A stretch of DNA of 40,385 bases from Bacillota bacterium (lineage in GTDB: Bacteria; Bacillota; Clostridia; Christensenellales; SZUA-584). The DNA is taken from the NCBI GenBank assembly GCA_023428025.1, contig JAEYZN010000023.1:1-40385 (forward strand), written 5' to 3'. This document shows positions 1 to 7,682 of the stretch, piece after piece (position 1 is the stretch's first letter; each line of letters starts with the position of its first letter). Below the pieces are notes generated by a model, which saw only the letters and a program-made list of their open reading frames with translations, was not told the origin of the DNA and searched no databases. A program made the position numbers and the translations under genes.

Positions 1-56
1 TGGCCGGGCCTCCGGCGTGTTCAATGGGTTAGTCTGCGACATGATTGCTGTGACAT

Positions 57-92
57 AAAAAAAACGGCGCTCCGGATACGGATACGCCGTTT
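57..92 (-). terminator. Rho-independent terminator of the tetR-oxidoreductase operon
   Basis: Read on the minus strand, arms AAACGGCG and CGCCGTTT enclose a short loop and are followed by a run of eight T. It begins about 20 bases past the stop codon of the oxidoreductase gene, so it very likely ends that transcript. Confidence 0.85.
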
Positions 93-110
93 CTGTATGC
101 TATAAACTTG

Positions 111-1598
111 TTACTGTGCCTTGAACCCGATGCCCTCCTTTAGGCAAATGCGGTGCGCCGCGTACCGGCCTGACGTGGCCGCACCCGGCAGACCGCCCGG
201 CGGCAGCGTCCACATGCCCGCCATGATAAATCCATCGAGGCCGTCCAGCATTCCCGGGAAATACCGCGGGATATCCTTGTTGCCGTTGCCCCACGTCATC
301 CACGAGCCGCGCCACGCATTGCAGTAGCGCGCATACGTCTCGGGCGTCACCACATCGATCGTCTCGATCTTGCCCGCGGCCTCGGGGAAGCGGCGTACCA
401 GCGCCGCCGCCGCGTCGTCGGCCAGCGCCTGCTTCGCGGCTTTATACGCCGCCGCGTCACCTTTCAGCGCGTGCCAGTAGTCGTAGTCGGCGTCGTAGAA
501 GCCCGCCATCACCGACTTGCCCGCGGGCGCCATGGTGCCGTCGAAGCCGTAGCCCATCAGCGATACGTAATCGCTCTGCTTGCCCGCGAGGTTCACCGGC
601 TGCTCGCGCCGGATGTTGACGCCGCGTATTTTGCCGCCAACCTCCGCGTTCACGCCCATGAACACCAGCGCGCAGGTGGTCGTGGGATACGCCTTGGGGT
701 TTGCGAACAGCTTCTTATACATCTCCGGCGTGTATTTGTCGTCCAGCAGGTGATACAGCGTGTGATAGCCGTCCGCGCACGACACCACGTAGTCGCCCAT
801 CGCCTCAGCGCCGTCCGCCAGCTTCACGCCCACGGCCCGGCCGTCCTTAATCAACACCTTTTCCGCCCGCGCCTTATACGTGATCCCGCCGCCCAACGAC
901 AAGTATTTCTGTTCCATGCGCTTCGCGAACGCGCGGGAGCCGCCCACCGGGAAGCCGCAGTCGCCCGCGTGCATGCCCGCCAGCGTCATCACCAGTGAGG
1001 TAGCCGTGTAATCGCCGGGTATCGCCGCCAGTATCGCCCGTGAAATCAGCGGCTCCTTAAACAGCGCCGCCAGCTCGCTGAGCTTTATATTGTTGTAGCG
1101 CGACAGCAGGCCCATCTTTCCGGCCAGCTTCGCGGCGAACTTGAGGCCGTCGCCCGCCGTCATCATGTCCATCGGCTTATCCATCGGCATGCCGAACCCG
1201 CCCAGCGCCCGGATGGCCTTGCACAGCTTTTTGATCTCCGCCTTGTCCTGCGGGGATATCTCTAGCAGGTGCTGCTCCAGCCGGTCGGCGTTGGTGTACA
1301 GCTCCACTGCGCGCCCGTCCTCCTCATACCGCATGAACGATTCATGGTTTACGATCTTCACGCTGTCGTCCAGCGCGCCGGTATCGCGCCATACCTTGTA
1401 AAGCTCGGTGTCCGGGGCGGAGCCGGTGAGCCAGTGGAGGCAGCCGTCGAAGTGGTAACCGCCCCGGTCCCAGCCGGTGCACTCGCCGCCGGGGACGGTG
1501 TGCAGCTCCAGTATCTGTGTGTCCAGCCCGCTTTTCTGCGCGTATATGCCGCAGGTCAGTCCCGCTATGCCCGCGCCGATGATCACAACCTTTTTCAT
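111..1598 (-). CDS. Phytoene desaturase-like NAD(P)/FAD-dependent oxidoreductase
   Basis: 495 residues, the usual length for the CrtI/phytoene-desaturase-like amine-oxidase superfamily. The N-terminus carries the dinucleotide-binding motif VVIIGAGIAGLTCG at residues 4-17, followed by an acidic ribose-binding residue in ILELH near residue 30. The C-terminus has the family FAD signature (AGMWTLPPGGLPGAATSG), which closes the cofactor site. The substrate cannot be read from sequence; relatives act on carotenoids, but many clostridial members have no carotenoid pathway around them, and none is visible here. It starts at an ATG behind AAGGAG and lies 30 bases after the tetR gene on the same strand, so both are probably one transcript controlled by that regulator. 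No signal peptide; likely cytosolic or membrane-associated. Confidence 0.85.
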   Translation of the reverse strand: MKKVVIIGAGIAGLTCGIYAQKSGLDTQILELHTVPGGECTGWDRGGYHFDGCLHWLTGSAPDTELYKVWRDTGALDDSVKIVNHESFMRYEEDGRAVELYTNADRLEQHLLEISPQDKAEIKKLCKAIRALGGFGMPMDKPMDMMTAGDGLKFAAKLAGKMGLLSRYNNIKLSELAALFKEPLISRAILAAIPGDYTATSLVMTLAGMHAGDCGFPVGGSRAFAKRMEQKYLSLGGGITYKARAEKVLIKDGRAVGVKLADGAEAMGDYVVSCADGYHTLYHLLDDKYTPEMYKKLFANPKAYPTTTCALVFMGVNAEVGGKIRGVNIRREQPVNLAGKQSDYVSLMGYGFDGTMAPAGKSVMAGFYDADYDYWHALKGDAAAYKAAKQALADDAAAALVRRFPEAAGKIETIDVVTPETYARYCNAWRGSWMTWGNGNKDIPRYFPGMLDGLDGFIMAGMWTLPPGGLPGAATSGRYAAHRICLKEGIGFKAQ

Positions 1599-1628
1599 GT
1601 CCGTTCGCTCCTTATATTTCTTAAATAT

Positions 1629-2225
1629 TTATTTGCTTACCATGCTGACCAGCAGCTCAGCGTCAGGCATCTTGAAGCCCTCCATCGTGATGTTGTATAC
1701 CGCGAGGCCCATGATGGCCGAGAAGAACATCACCGACATGCCCGCCGCGTCGCCCTCGCGCACCTGCCCCAGCTCCTGACCCTCGCGCAGTATCTTGATC
1801 ATGGTGTCTATCGACACAAACGAGCCTCCCAGGTACCGGTCGCGCTCCGGGCTCTCCTCCATCATCGCCGCGTGCGTGACGATGAGGAAGAAATACGACG
1901 TTTCCTGACCCATGGCGATGCCGCTCATGATATACTTTGCCGTCTGCCGCACCTTCTCGATCGGTGGCAGCGGCAGCGCGTCCACCATCAGCAGCGCGTT
2001 GCCGGACGTCTTGACCGCCAGCCCCACCAGCTCGAAGAATATCTCTTCCTTGCTCTTGAAGTAGTGGTACACCAAACCATGGCTCAAGCCCGCTTCCGCC
2101 GCGATATCGCCCACCTTGGTGGCGGCAAAGCCGCGCAGCGCGAACACCTTGAGCGCTGCCTTCAATATCTGCTCCCGCCGTTCGTCCTTGATCTGCGCAT
2201 TCTGTTCTTCGGTCCTTGGGCTCAT
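1629..2225 (-). CDS. TetR/AcrR family transcriptional regulator
   Basis: 198 residues, typical TetR length. An N-terminal helix-turn-helix covers about residues 17-62 (EQILKAALKVFALRGF, then the recognition helix GLSHGLVYHYFKSKEEIF). The remaining two thirds are the helical ligand-binding domain, which is not conserved enough to suggest a ligand. RBS GAGGAG precedes the ATG. The gene is the first of a two-gene operon with the FAD oxidoreductase, and a TetR-type palindrome overlaps the start region of its own promoter, so autorepression and co-regulation of the oxidoreductase are expected. Confidence 0.92.
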   Translation of the reverse strand: MSPRTEEQNAQIKDERREQILKAALKVFALRGFAATKVGDIAAEAGLSHGLVYHYFKSKEEIFFELVGLAVKTSGNALLMVDALPLPPIEKVRQTAKYIMSGIAMGQETSYFFLIVTHAAMMEESPERDRYLGGSFVSIDTMIKILREGQELGQVREGDAAGMSVMFFSAIMGLAVYNITMEGFKMPDAELLVSMVSK

Positions 2226-2243
2226 CCCGCTCTCCTCATTTTG

Positions 2244-2289
2244 ATTGACTTGTCAGTCAATATAATATCACAACGAAAACAAATGTCAA
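2244..2289 (-). promoter_or_regulatory. Sigma-A promoter with TetR-type operator
   Basis: On the minus strand TTGACA (2284-2289) and TATTAT (2262-2267) are 16 bases apart. Just downstream, at 2244-2261, arms ATTGACT and AGTCAAT form an inverted repeat with a 4-base spacer, placed over the expected transcription start. This is the layout of an autoregulated tetR gene; the bound regulator is inferred, not shown. Confidence 0.8.
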
Positions 2290-2322
2290 GAGGATAATTT
2301 GGAACTATTTACGTCAAATACA

Positions 2323-2433
2323 ATACGGCTGGCCTGTTATGTACCGTTCGACAAGGCGGCAGCCTTCCTCGCCCGTTTCGGCCTGATGAACCGGATGGGC
2401 CGGCTGGCGCGGAGGCTGGCATATGATGTGTAG
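2323..2433 (+). pseudogene. Possible C-terminal remnant of a lost gene
   Basis: A GC-rich reading frame ends in TAG at 2431-2433 and reads like a basic amphipathic protein tail (FDKAAAFLARFGLMNRMGRL and onwards). It has no start codon or RBS; upstream the DNA becomes AT-rich promoter sequence of the tetR gene. It may be the stump of a deleted gene or simply chance coding potential. No family recognised. Confidence 0.22.
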
Positions 2434-2455
2434 AAGGGTTACTCATACGGCAGAC

Positions 2456-2514
2456 AATGGAGGTCTGGAGGCTGGCCTCCAGCGGGAGTATGAGGGCAGC
2501 GCCCTCATGGTCTT
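2456..2514. repeat. Dispersed double-hairpin repeat, copy 1
   Basis: Two tandem hairpins: CTGGAGGC/GCCTCCAG at 2465-2482 and ATGAGGGC/GCCCTCAT at 2490-2508. A second copy with nearly the same sequence, including the leading AATGGAGGTCTGGAGG, lies at 38656-38717. This copy sits just past the stop of the minus-strand gene at 2531-3016 and could end its transcript, although a clear T-run is missing here. Confidence 0.75.
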
Positions 2515-2530
2515 AAGTCACTTATGCCCC

Positions 2531-3016
2531 CTACCCCACGCGCTTGATGTACCCAAACGGATACCCCGTCTTCAGGGCGCTGGCGAGCGGGCTGCCGGTA
2601 TTGAGCACCACGAAATCATCGGCGGCCGCGTCCGTCGCCTGAAGGTTGCGTATTTTCAGCCACGTGCAGCGCGCGTCGCCGCGCCACGGCTCGGGCGTGA
2701 GCTCGGGGTCCGGCGTCAGGATGGGCACGCGGTTCGTCTCGATGCCCATAACCTCGGCCCTGAAGGCGATATCGCCGCCACCGCCAACTGCTTTCGGGAG
2801 AGCGAAATACAGCTCCAGCACGTAGTCGTAGTCGATCGCGTCCTGAAACTCGCACCGCATCCGCTCGGACATGCCCGATCCCAAGGCCCCGGTGGAAAAC
2901 CACGCCTCGCCGTACACGGCCATGAACACCTGGTATTCCCGGACCGTCTGGAGCCCGTCGTAGCCGTTGTGGGGGGTTGTGCTCAGACGCATGAATATCG
3001 CGTGCTTGTATACCAT
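2531..3016 (-). CDS. Hypothetical protein
   Basis: 161 residues, not recognised. The protein looks soluble: no signal peptide and no membrane segment, with alternating hydrophobic positions suggesting a beta-rich fold and acidic/aromatic-rich patches (DAIDYDYVLELYFAL). A GAGGAGG ribosome binding site lies ten bases before the ATG, and the frame has the strong third-position GC bias of neighbouring genes, which supports it as real. It stands alone between the dispersed repeat downstream and a hairpin-containing intergenic region upstream. Confidence 0.65.
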   Translation of the reverse strand: MVYKHAIFMRLSTTPHNGYDGLQTVREYQVFMAVYGEAWFSTGALGSGMSERMRCEFQDAIDYDYVLELYFALPKAVGGGGDIAFRAEVMGIETNRVPILTPDPELTPEPWRGDARCTWLKIRNLQATDAAADDFVVLNTGSPLASALKTGYPFGYIKRVG

Positions 3017-3397
3017 CGTTTTGCAGCCTCCTCTGCCTGCCGGAATCCCTGCCGATATCCGGCGACGCCCCGAAAAACGCCTGTTTCGGGGTCAGTCACA
3101 GTCCGCCCTGCCCGCGCATGCTGACACTGTTGTTTTGAGAAAACTGATACGCCCTGCGGTTTAAAACTCCGGTTTTGGTACAAAGAAGTGACGTCAAATG
3201 TTGCTGGCCTGATTATACCATACGGGTGCGATTTTTCCAATATGCAGCGTTGTCTGACCTTCGCCCCAAAAAGCCCTTTTTCGCAGCACCTGTAGGGGAC
3301 GGGCTGTCCGCCCCTGCGGGATGCGTGCATACAGATGGCGTATATAGTGTCCGCGTTGCGCATATTCCACAGAAAATTGAACAGAGGCTTTCCGTGC
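3017..3397. other. Intergenic region with hairpins, no gene seen
   Basis: No frame here has a credible RBS and codon use. It holds a hairpin at 3068-3091 (CCCCGAAA/TTTCGGGG, 8-base loop) about 50 bases upstream of the minus-strand gene, possibly in its leader, and a small GC-rich repeat at 3289-3321. The right end merges into the promoter of the flavoprotein gene. Confidence 0.5.
3289..3321. repeat. GC-rich hairpin repeat of the AGGGGCG type
   Basis: Imperfect stem made of TAGGGG and CCCCTG arms. Its minus strand begins CCCGCAGGGGCG, the same string that opens the hairpin at 29434-29460, so the two are probably copies of one small dispersed element. Confidence 0.45.
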
Positions 3398-3449
3398 TTG
3401 CGCAAACGGTTTGCGTTCGCTATAGTGAAGGTATCCATATATCCGGAGG
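3398..3449 (+). promoter_or_regulatory. Promoter with palindromic operator and RBS
   Basis: TTGCGC (3398-3403) and TATAGT (3421-3426) are separated by 17 bases. A perfect inverted repeat, CGCAAAC-G-GTTTGCG, fills 3401-3415, overlapping the -35 box and spacer. Its form resembles LacI/PurR-family operators. GGAGGG at 3444-3449 is the RBS of the gene starting at 3456. No LacI-type gene lies nearby. Confidence 0.65.
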
Positions 3450-3455
3450 GCAATC

Positions 3456-4271
3456 ATGCAGATCACCGCCGTCATCGGCAGCTACCACAAGGGACGTACA
3501 TTGAAGATCGTCCAGCGCATCGAGGAGCACATGAAGCGCCTGGGCGACGTGACGTTCAATTACATCGACCTGTCGGAAACGCCGCTGGCGGACTGCCGCG
3601 GCTGCTTTGCGTGCATCAGCCGGGGCGAGATGAAATGCCCGTTGAAGGACAGCTTTCCGGATATCGAGCGGGCGCTGATGGAATCCGACGGCGCCATATT
3701 CGCGTCGCCCAACTACGCGGTCGGCGTCACCGCGCAGATGAAGCGGCTGATCGAGCGCTTTGCCTACATCGGGCACCGGCCCAAGTTCTTCGGCAAATAC
3801 ATGACCGCCGTGGCCACCAGCGGCGGCCCCATGGGCCTCAAGCAGACGCTGGACAGCCTCTCGTATTTCGAAGGCGGCGGGTTCGAGGTGGTGAGCCGTC
3901 TGGGGTTCCAGACGCCGCCCACAAAAATGTCCGCCAAAGCCGTGGCAAAGCGGGACAAGACGATCGAAAAGAGCGCGCGGGTGTTGTACGACGCCATCAC
4001 GAACAAGCGCATCAGCCGTCCCAATCTGGGCAGCGTGATCCAGTTCGCGGCGTTCCGCGGCATGTACATGAAGAATCTGGCGCTGGGTGAAGCGGAGTTC
4101 CCCGCCGACATGGCGTACTGGCGGCAGATGGGCTGGCTGGAAAAGAAGGCGAAGTCCTTCTCCGGCGTGTACCCCGGCCCGCTCAAGCGGTTTTTGGGCT
4201 GGCTGTTTGAGAAGGTCATCGGCCTGGCGGCGAAAGGCATGACGGCCGAATCGGCCCGCGACGAAGCCTGA
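3456..4271 (+). CDS. Flavodoxin-fold NAD(P)H-dependent oxidoreductase
   Basis: 271 residues. The N-terminal 180 residues are a flavodoxin-like FMN-reductase domain: the phosphate loop GSYHKGRT at 8-15, and SPNYAVGVTAQMKRLIER before the second FMN contact. Four cysteines, C47-x2-C50-x2-C53-x7-C61, sit where iron-sulfur flavoproteins bind a 4Fe-4S cluster, so it may be a two-cofactor electron-transfer protein; this is inference, since related CxGCxxC motifs also occur in cluster-free members. The C-terminal 90 residues are an extra basic helical extension without a known domain. It begins 5 bases after GGAGGG and is followed after 12 bases by the next gene, forming an operon with a palindrome-controlled promoter. 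Confidence 0.8.
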   Translation: MQITAVIGSYHKGRTLKIVQRIEEHMKRLGDVTFNYIDLSETPLADCRGCFACISRGEMKCPLKDSFPDIERALMESDGAIFASPNYAVGVTAQMKRLIERFAYIGHRPKFFGKYMTAVATSGGPMGLKQTLDSLSYFEGGGFEVVSRLGFQTPPTKMSAKAVAKRDKTIEKSARVLYDAITNKRISRPNLGSVIQFAAFRGMYMKNLALGEAEFPADMAYWRQMGWLEKKAKSFSGVYPGPLKRFLGWLFEKVIGLAAKGMTAESARDEA

Positions 4272-4283
4272 CAGGAGGCTGCT

Positions 4284-4913
4284 ATGAACACTGAAAAGCT
4301 GAAGGAAGCCGAGGGCTTGTTCCTCTCCGCGTACCCGCTGGGGTTCGATACGCCGGGGCTGGCCGAACGGACGAAGCACCACGACATGACAAAACGGGTG
4401 GCGTTCGCGCGCGAGTCCTTCTCGCCCGAGGCGCTGGAGGACACGGAAACGGCGGCGGAGAATTTCATAAAGCTGGTCGCGCGCTCGTCCATGGTGTCGC
4501 TGTACGAGAAGCCCCGCCTGCGCGAGGCTGTGCGCGGCATGACGTACGGCGAACGGGAGGACCTGATGGGCTTCGCCACCGAGCTGCTGCACGGCAACGA
4601 GGCGGCGGGCATGGGTGGCCTCGCGGCCATGCTGGCGATGCGGCAGGCCGCCAAGTGGCCCGTCGTCACCACGCTGCGCTGCTATTATTATCCGGATACC
4701 GACCTCGTCATCAAGCCCACCACCGTGAAGAACGTGATCGCGCACTTCGGGCTCACGGACATCGTCTACACGCCGCACCCCAACTTCGCGTTTTACGACC
4801 GGTACCGCGCCGCTTTACTCGATATGAGAAGCAAAACAGCCGCTCCGATGAACGGCTATGAGCTTGCGGGCTACTCCGGCTTTCTGATGATGGTGATGGG
4901 CGAGCCGGTGTAA
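4284..4913 (+). CDS. Hypothetical protein, operon partner of the flavoprotein
   Basis: 209 residues, no family recognised. Predicted soluble, mixed alpha/beta; the C-terminal half carries dense aromatic residues (RCYYYPDTDL, HPNFAFYDRY). AGGAGG lies seven bases before the ATG, and the gene follows the flavoprotein by only 12 bases, so the two are co-transcribed and may act together. It stops 4 bases from the convergent membrane-protein gene. Confidence 0.7.
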   Translation: MNTEKLKEAEGLFLSAYPLGFDTPGLAERTKHHDMTKRVAFARESFSPEALEDTETAAENFIKLVARSSMVSLYEKPRLREAVRGMTYGEREDLMGFATELLHGNEAAGMGGLAAMLAMRQAAKWPVVTTLRCYYYPDTDLVIKPTTVKNVIAHFGLTDIVYTPHPNFAFYDRYRAALLDMRSKTAAPMNGYELAGYSGFLMMVMGEPV

Positions 4914-4917
4914 CGGC

Positions 4918-5550
4918 TTACCGCCTGTCCGCTTCGGGCTTTGCCGCCCTCCGGCTGATGATGTACACGGCGACGATCACGGTGAACAGCACGCCCCATC
5001 CCAGCAGGCCCACCCAGACGAACACCGTCGCAGCCGACACCAGCGAGAACACCGCCGCAAAGCAGCACACAGCCGCGGCCACGCACAGCGCCGCGAGCAG
5101 CTTGCCTGTGCGGCCTTTCGCGAACACCCGCGCCAGCAGCAGCATCGATACGGGAAACAGCGTCGTCCACGCGGCCATCTCAACCGGGCGGCTGACCGAC
5201 GCCGCGGCGTAGAAGTTCAGATACGGCATGGCCGCGCTCAGCTCATCCGATGCGACTGCCGCCGTCCCTACCGCCCGCCCGATCAGCACGGGCACGGCGA
5301 ACATCGCCGCGAACAGCAGAGCCAGACGCGCGGGCCCCTTGGCCTCCTCCGCGCGGTACACGCCGTCGGCAAAGAACACGTAGGCGAACGCCCCGGCCAC
5401 CACCGCCGCGTGCAGCACATACTGCATCGTCCTGTCCGCCGCCAGATCGATCCCGGCGGCAAACGTCGCCGACACCAATCCCAGATACACAAGGCCCAGC
5501 GCCAGCAGCACCGCCGCGCGCCTCACGGCCGTTTTTCTTTCGATATCCAT
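4918..5550 (-). CDS. Six-helix membrane protein, function unknown
   Basis: 210 residues with about six hydrophobic segments (near residues 12-32, 45-62, 73-92, 105-120, 127-143 and 153-195 split in two) and short loops. Positively charged ends (RKTAVRR at the start, SRRAAKPEADRR at the end) place both termini in the cytoplasm. No transporter or enzyme motif is visible. GAGGAG precedes the ATG; the gene follows the methyltransferase gene after 16 bases and is probably co-transcribed with it. Confidence 0.7.
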   Translation of the reverse strand: MDIERKTAVRRAAVLLALGLVYLGLVSATFAAGIDLAADRTMQYVLHAAVVAGAFAYVFFADGVYRAEEAKGPARLALLFAAMFAVPVLIGRAVGTAAVASDELSAAMPYLNFYAAASVSRPVEMAAWTTLFPVSMLLLARVFAKGRTGKLLAALCVAAAVCCFAAVFSLVSAATVFVWVGLLGWGVLFTVIVAVYIISRRAAKPEADRR

Positions 5551-5566
5551 CTTATCTCCTCAAACG

Positions 5567-6781
5567 TCACTTCACCGCGCAAAAGAACGTCACGTCATCG
5601 CCCCCGATAACGCCGTGGTGCGCCGTCACGCCGGAGAAGCCCGCGAGGCGGAACGCGGCGTCCAGCTCGGTGTCGTGGAAATAGTGGTTCCAGAAGCGGT
5701 ACAGCCTGTGCCCGCCGTCGCTGCCGATCACCACGTGCTGGTCCAGCGTCGCGCGGTGCTGCGGGAAGTGCAGCGTTTCCGACAGGTGCACATACGGCGC
5801 GGGCCGCCAGAAGCCCGCCTCGGCGATCTCCCAGCGCTGGCCGGACAGGAAATCTTTGATATGGTTATCGTTGAACGCGTCGAATAGGAACAGCCCACCC
5901 GGCCTCAGCGCCTGGCAGACGTTGTGCATCAGTATGCTGCGCTCCACCAGGTTCAGCGCGCCGAAGTCGCAATAGATCATCACGGCGAGGTCGAACCCGT
6001 TGGTGAACACGCGCTCAAGATAGCTGTCGCGGATGTAGCTGATATCGAGGCCCTGCCGCCGGGCGCTCTCGGACGCGTAGCCGATGGCGGTGTACGAAAT
6101 GTCCACGCCCGTCACGCGGTGGCCCGCCCGCGCGAACCGTTCCGCGTACAGCCCCGGCCCGCAGCCGAGATCCAGTATATCCGCCGACGGCCTGCCCAAT
6201 CGCTGCAAGGCCCAGCCCACCGTCGCGTCGATGTCCGCGGGCTTGCGGCTGGCCAGCCCGGTATTCGGGTCCAGGTGAATGCCCAGCAGCTGCTGCGAGA
6301 TATAGTCGTCCGTCCACATCTCTGCCGTGCCCTTGTCGTACGGCTGCGGATTGGCCGCCGCGTACAGCGCACCGGATATGTCCATGTGCGCCACTGACGC
6401 TGTTGTTTCGCCCTTTGTCAGGAAGGTGTTCTTCACGCGCTCCGAGCGGTACAGCGCGATGATGACGATGATCTCCACTGCCAGAGAAAACGCCGTCTGC
6501 GTGATCGCCATGGTATCCGCCATGGGCAGATTGGCCAGGAACAGCAGCACCGACGACGCATTGGCGATCACATACAGCGTGCGGAAAAAGATGCGGCGCA
6601 TATAAAACAGCACCAGCACCGCGGCGACCAGCACCAGCGATGCCACGCCCACGGTTGTGAACCCCTGTATCGCCATCATGCCAATGCCGTAGACGATGGT
6701 GAAAAAGCAGCGTATCTGGAACAGCACCAGCCAGCCGCCAAGGCCTTTCTTTTGAGACGGGACGTTCAGGTAATCGGGCAT
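5567..6781 (-). CDS. Membrane-anchored SAM-dependent methyltransferase (DUF2569-like N-terminus)
   Basis: 404 residues in two parts. Residues 13-125 look like a DUF2569-type membrane domain: the opening GLGGWLVLFQI, about four transmembrane segments and the closing YRSERVKNTF. Residues about 145-404 are a class I methyltransferase with motif I ILDLGCGPGLY at 202-212, the acidic end of strand 2 in VTGVDIS, and LRPGGLFLFD after motif III. The methyl donor is SAM; the acceptor is unknown but should be reachable from the inner membrane face. RBS GGGGAGG is 5 bases before the ATG. The reading frame is continuous, so the fusion is not an obvious assembly artefact. First gene of an operon with the membrane protein that follows. 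Confidence 0.82.
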   Translation of the reverse strand: MPDYLNVPSQKKGLGGWLVLFQIRCFFTIVYGIGMMAIQGFTTVGVASLVLVAAVLVLFYMRRIFFRTLYVIANASSVLLFLANLPMADTMAITQTAFSLAVEIIVIIALYRSERVKNTFLTKGETTASVAHMDISGALYAAANPQPYDKGTAEMWTDDYISQQLLGIHLDPNTGLASRKPADIDATVGWALQRLGRPSADILDLGCGPGLYAERFARAGHRVTGVDISYTAIGYASESARRQGLDISYIRDSYLERVFTNGFDLAVMIYCDFGALNLVERSILMHNVCQALRPGGLFLFDAFNDNHIKDFLSGQRWEIAEAGFWRPAPYVHLSETLHFPQHRATLDQHVVIGSDGGHRLYRFWNHYFHDTELDAAFRLAGFSGVTAHHGVIGGDDVTFFCAVK

Positions 6782-6951
6782 AAGTCCTCCCCTGTATGTA
6801 TATAATTTGCTGACAGAAAAACAAACGAATAGACAGCTTTATACCGTAACATGAACATTATACACAATCATGAGAAATTTGGCATTAAAATATACGAGAA
6901 GGATACCGCCGCCCCGGCGGGAATGCCTTGCGTGCCAGTATTATACGACCG

Positions 6952-7308
6952 TCACTCCCAGCAGAACACCAGGCAGTCCTTCCTGACGCCGGACGCGGTA
7001 TCGCCCTCGTTGCACCCGCGCGACGCGACCTCCTCCAGATAGATGGCCATCAGCGCCTCGCGTCTGCCGTTGTCTGTCGGCAGGGCCACCACCAGCGTAT
7101 CGGCGTACGGGCCGCCCTCCTCCAGCAAGCGCCACGGCTCGTCCATCACGTTGATGACGCTGACCTTCTTCGCGCCCGCGCCGTACAGGACGCGCACGAA
7201 ATCCAGCGCGTCCGCCGTGCTTTCAAAGCGTTCGGACGCCAGCGCCGACGGGTTGAAGTTGGTCTCCAGCCAGTCCACCGCTTCCTCGTGCATGAATTCC
7301 TCGTACAT
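6952..7308 (-). CDS. Small hypothetical soluble protein
   Basis: 118 residues starting at the ATG behind AAGGAGGAG; a longer frame beginning with GTG at 7353 lacks an RBS and overlaps a gene remnant, so the shorter start is chosen. Acidic, mixed alpha/beta (MYEEFMHEEAVDWLETNF at the N-terminus, KKVSVINVMDEPW in the middle), no membrane segment. No family recognised. Third gene of a run with the HhH and ParB-like genes on the same strand. Confidence 0.65.
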   Translation of the reverse strand: MYEEFMHEEAVDWLETNFNPSALASERFESTADALDFVRVLYGAGAKKVSVINVMDEPWRLLEEGGPYADTLVVALPTDNGRREALMAIYLEEVASRGCNEGDTASGVRKDCLVFCWE

Positions 7309-7319
7309 GTCTCTCCTCC

Positions 7320-7358
7320 TTACCGCCCTGCCGCTTCGTCCTTCCAGTTCCACCAGCG
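7320..7358 (-). pseudogene. C-terminal remnant of a second Cdd1-like gene
   Basis: On the minus strand these 39 bases translate to RWWNWKDEAAGR and a stop. The intact HhH gene just upstream ends WWNWKDAAPGR and a stop. DNA identity is high over this tail only, so this looks like the stump of a tandem duplicate whose body has been deleted. Confidence 0.6.
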
Positions 7359-7407
7359 GGCAGGGCCCGCCGCCAATATCACGGGTCTTTATTGCGTCCC
7401 GCGCTTT

Positions 7408-7668
7408 CTACCGTCCCGGCGCTGCGTCTTTCCAGTTCCACCACTTGAGCTTTTCCGGCTCGCGTCCGCCTTCCGCGTAATACACCGCCAGCCGGTAGAC
7501 GTACAGCAGGCACCGGTCCAGCGCCACGCCTTCCAGCGCACAGTCCCGCGCGTACATGTCCTCCGCGCTCTGTCCGGCCAGCGCTTCCACTTCGCCGTAA
7601 CCCAGCCCATTGAGGCGTTTTTCGATGGCCCTGCCCACGCCGGGTATGCGCTGTAATCCGGTTCCCAT
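7408..7668 (-). CDS. Helix-hairpin-helix protein of the Cdd1 (pathogenicity locus) type
   Basis: 86 residues, the normal size for this family. Two helix-hairpin-helix-like elements are visible: IPGVGRAIEKRLNGLGY near residues 7-23 and the following VEALAGQSAEDMYARDC; the tail CLLYVYRLAVYYA is characteristic of Cdd1-like proteins. HhH motifs usually bind DNA backbone non-specifically, but the role of this family is not known. Start chosen at the second ATG cluster, where GGGAGG lies seven bases upstream; this leaves a 14-base gap to the ParB-like gene, indicating one transcript. Confidence 0.8.
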   Translation of the reverse strand: MGTGLQRIPGVGRAIEKRLNGLGYGEVEALAGQSAEDMYARDCALEGVALDRCLLYVYRLAVYYAEGGREPEKLKWWNWKDAAPGR

Positions 7669-7682
7669 GGTGACACCTCCCA

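Noticed and set aside
1..56. Possible partial gene at the left edge
   Set aside because: Only about 50 bases before the terminator, too short to judge.
2983..3453. 156-codon reverse-strand frame upstream of the hypothetical gene
   Set aside because: Runs through promoter and hairpin sequence, has no RBS and overlaps the start of a supported gene.
3420..4778. 452-codon reverse-strand frame over the flavoprotein and its partner
   Set aside because: Composition is the Arg/His/Ala-rich pattern of a shadow in GC-rich DNA; both forward genes have RBSs and recognisable or coherent products.
6952..7353. Longer form of the small hypothetical protein starting with GTG at 7353
   Set aside because: The start lies inside the Cdd1-like remnant and lacks an RBS; the ATG at 7308 has AAGGAGGAG.
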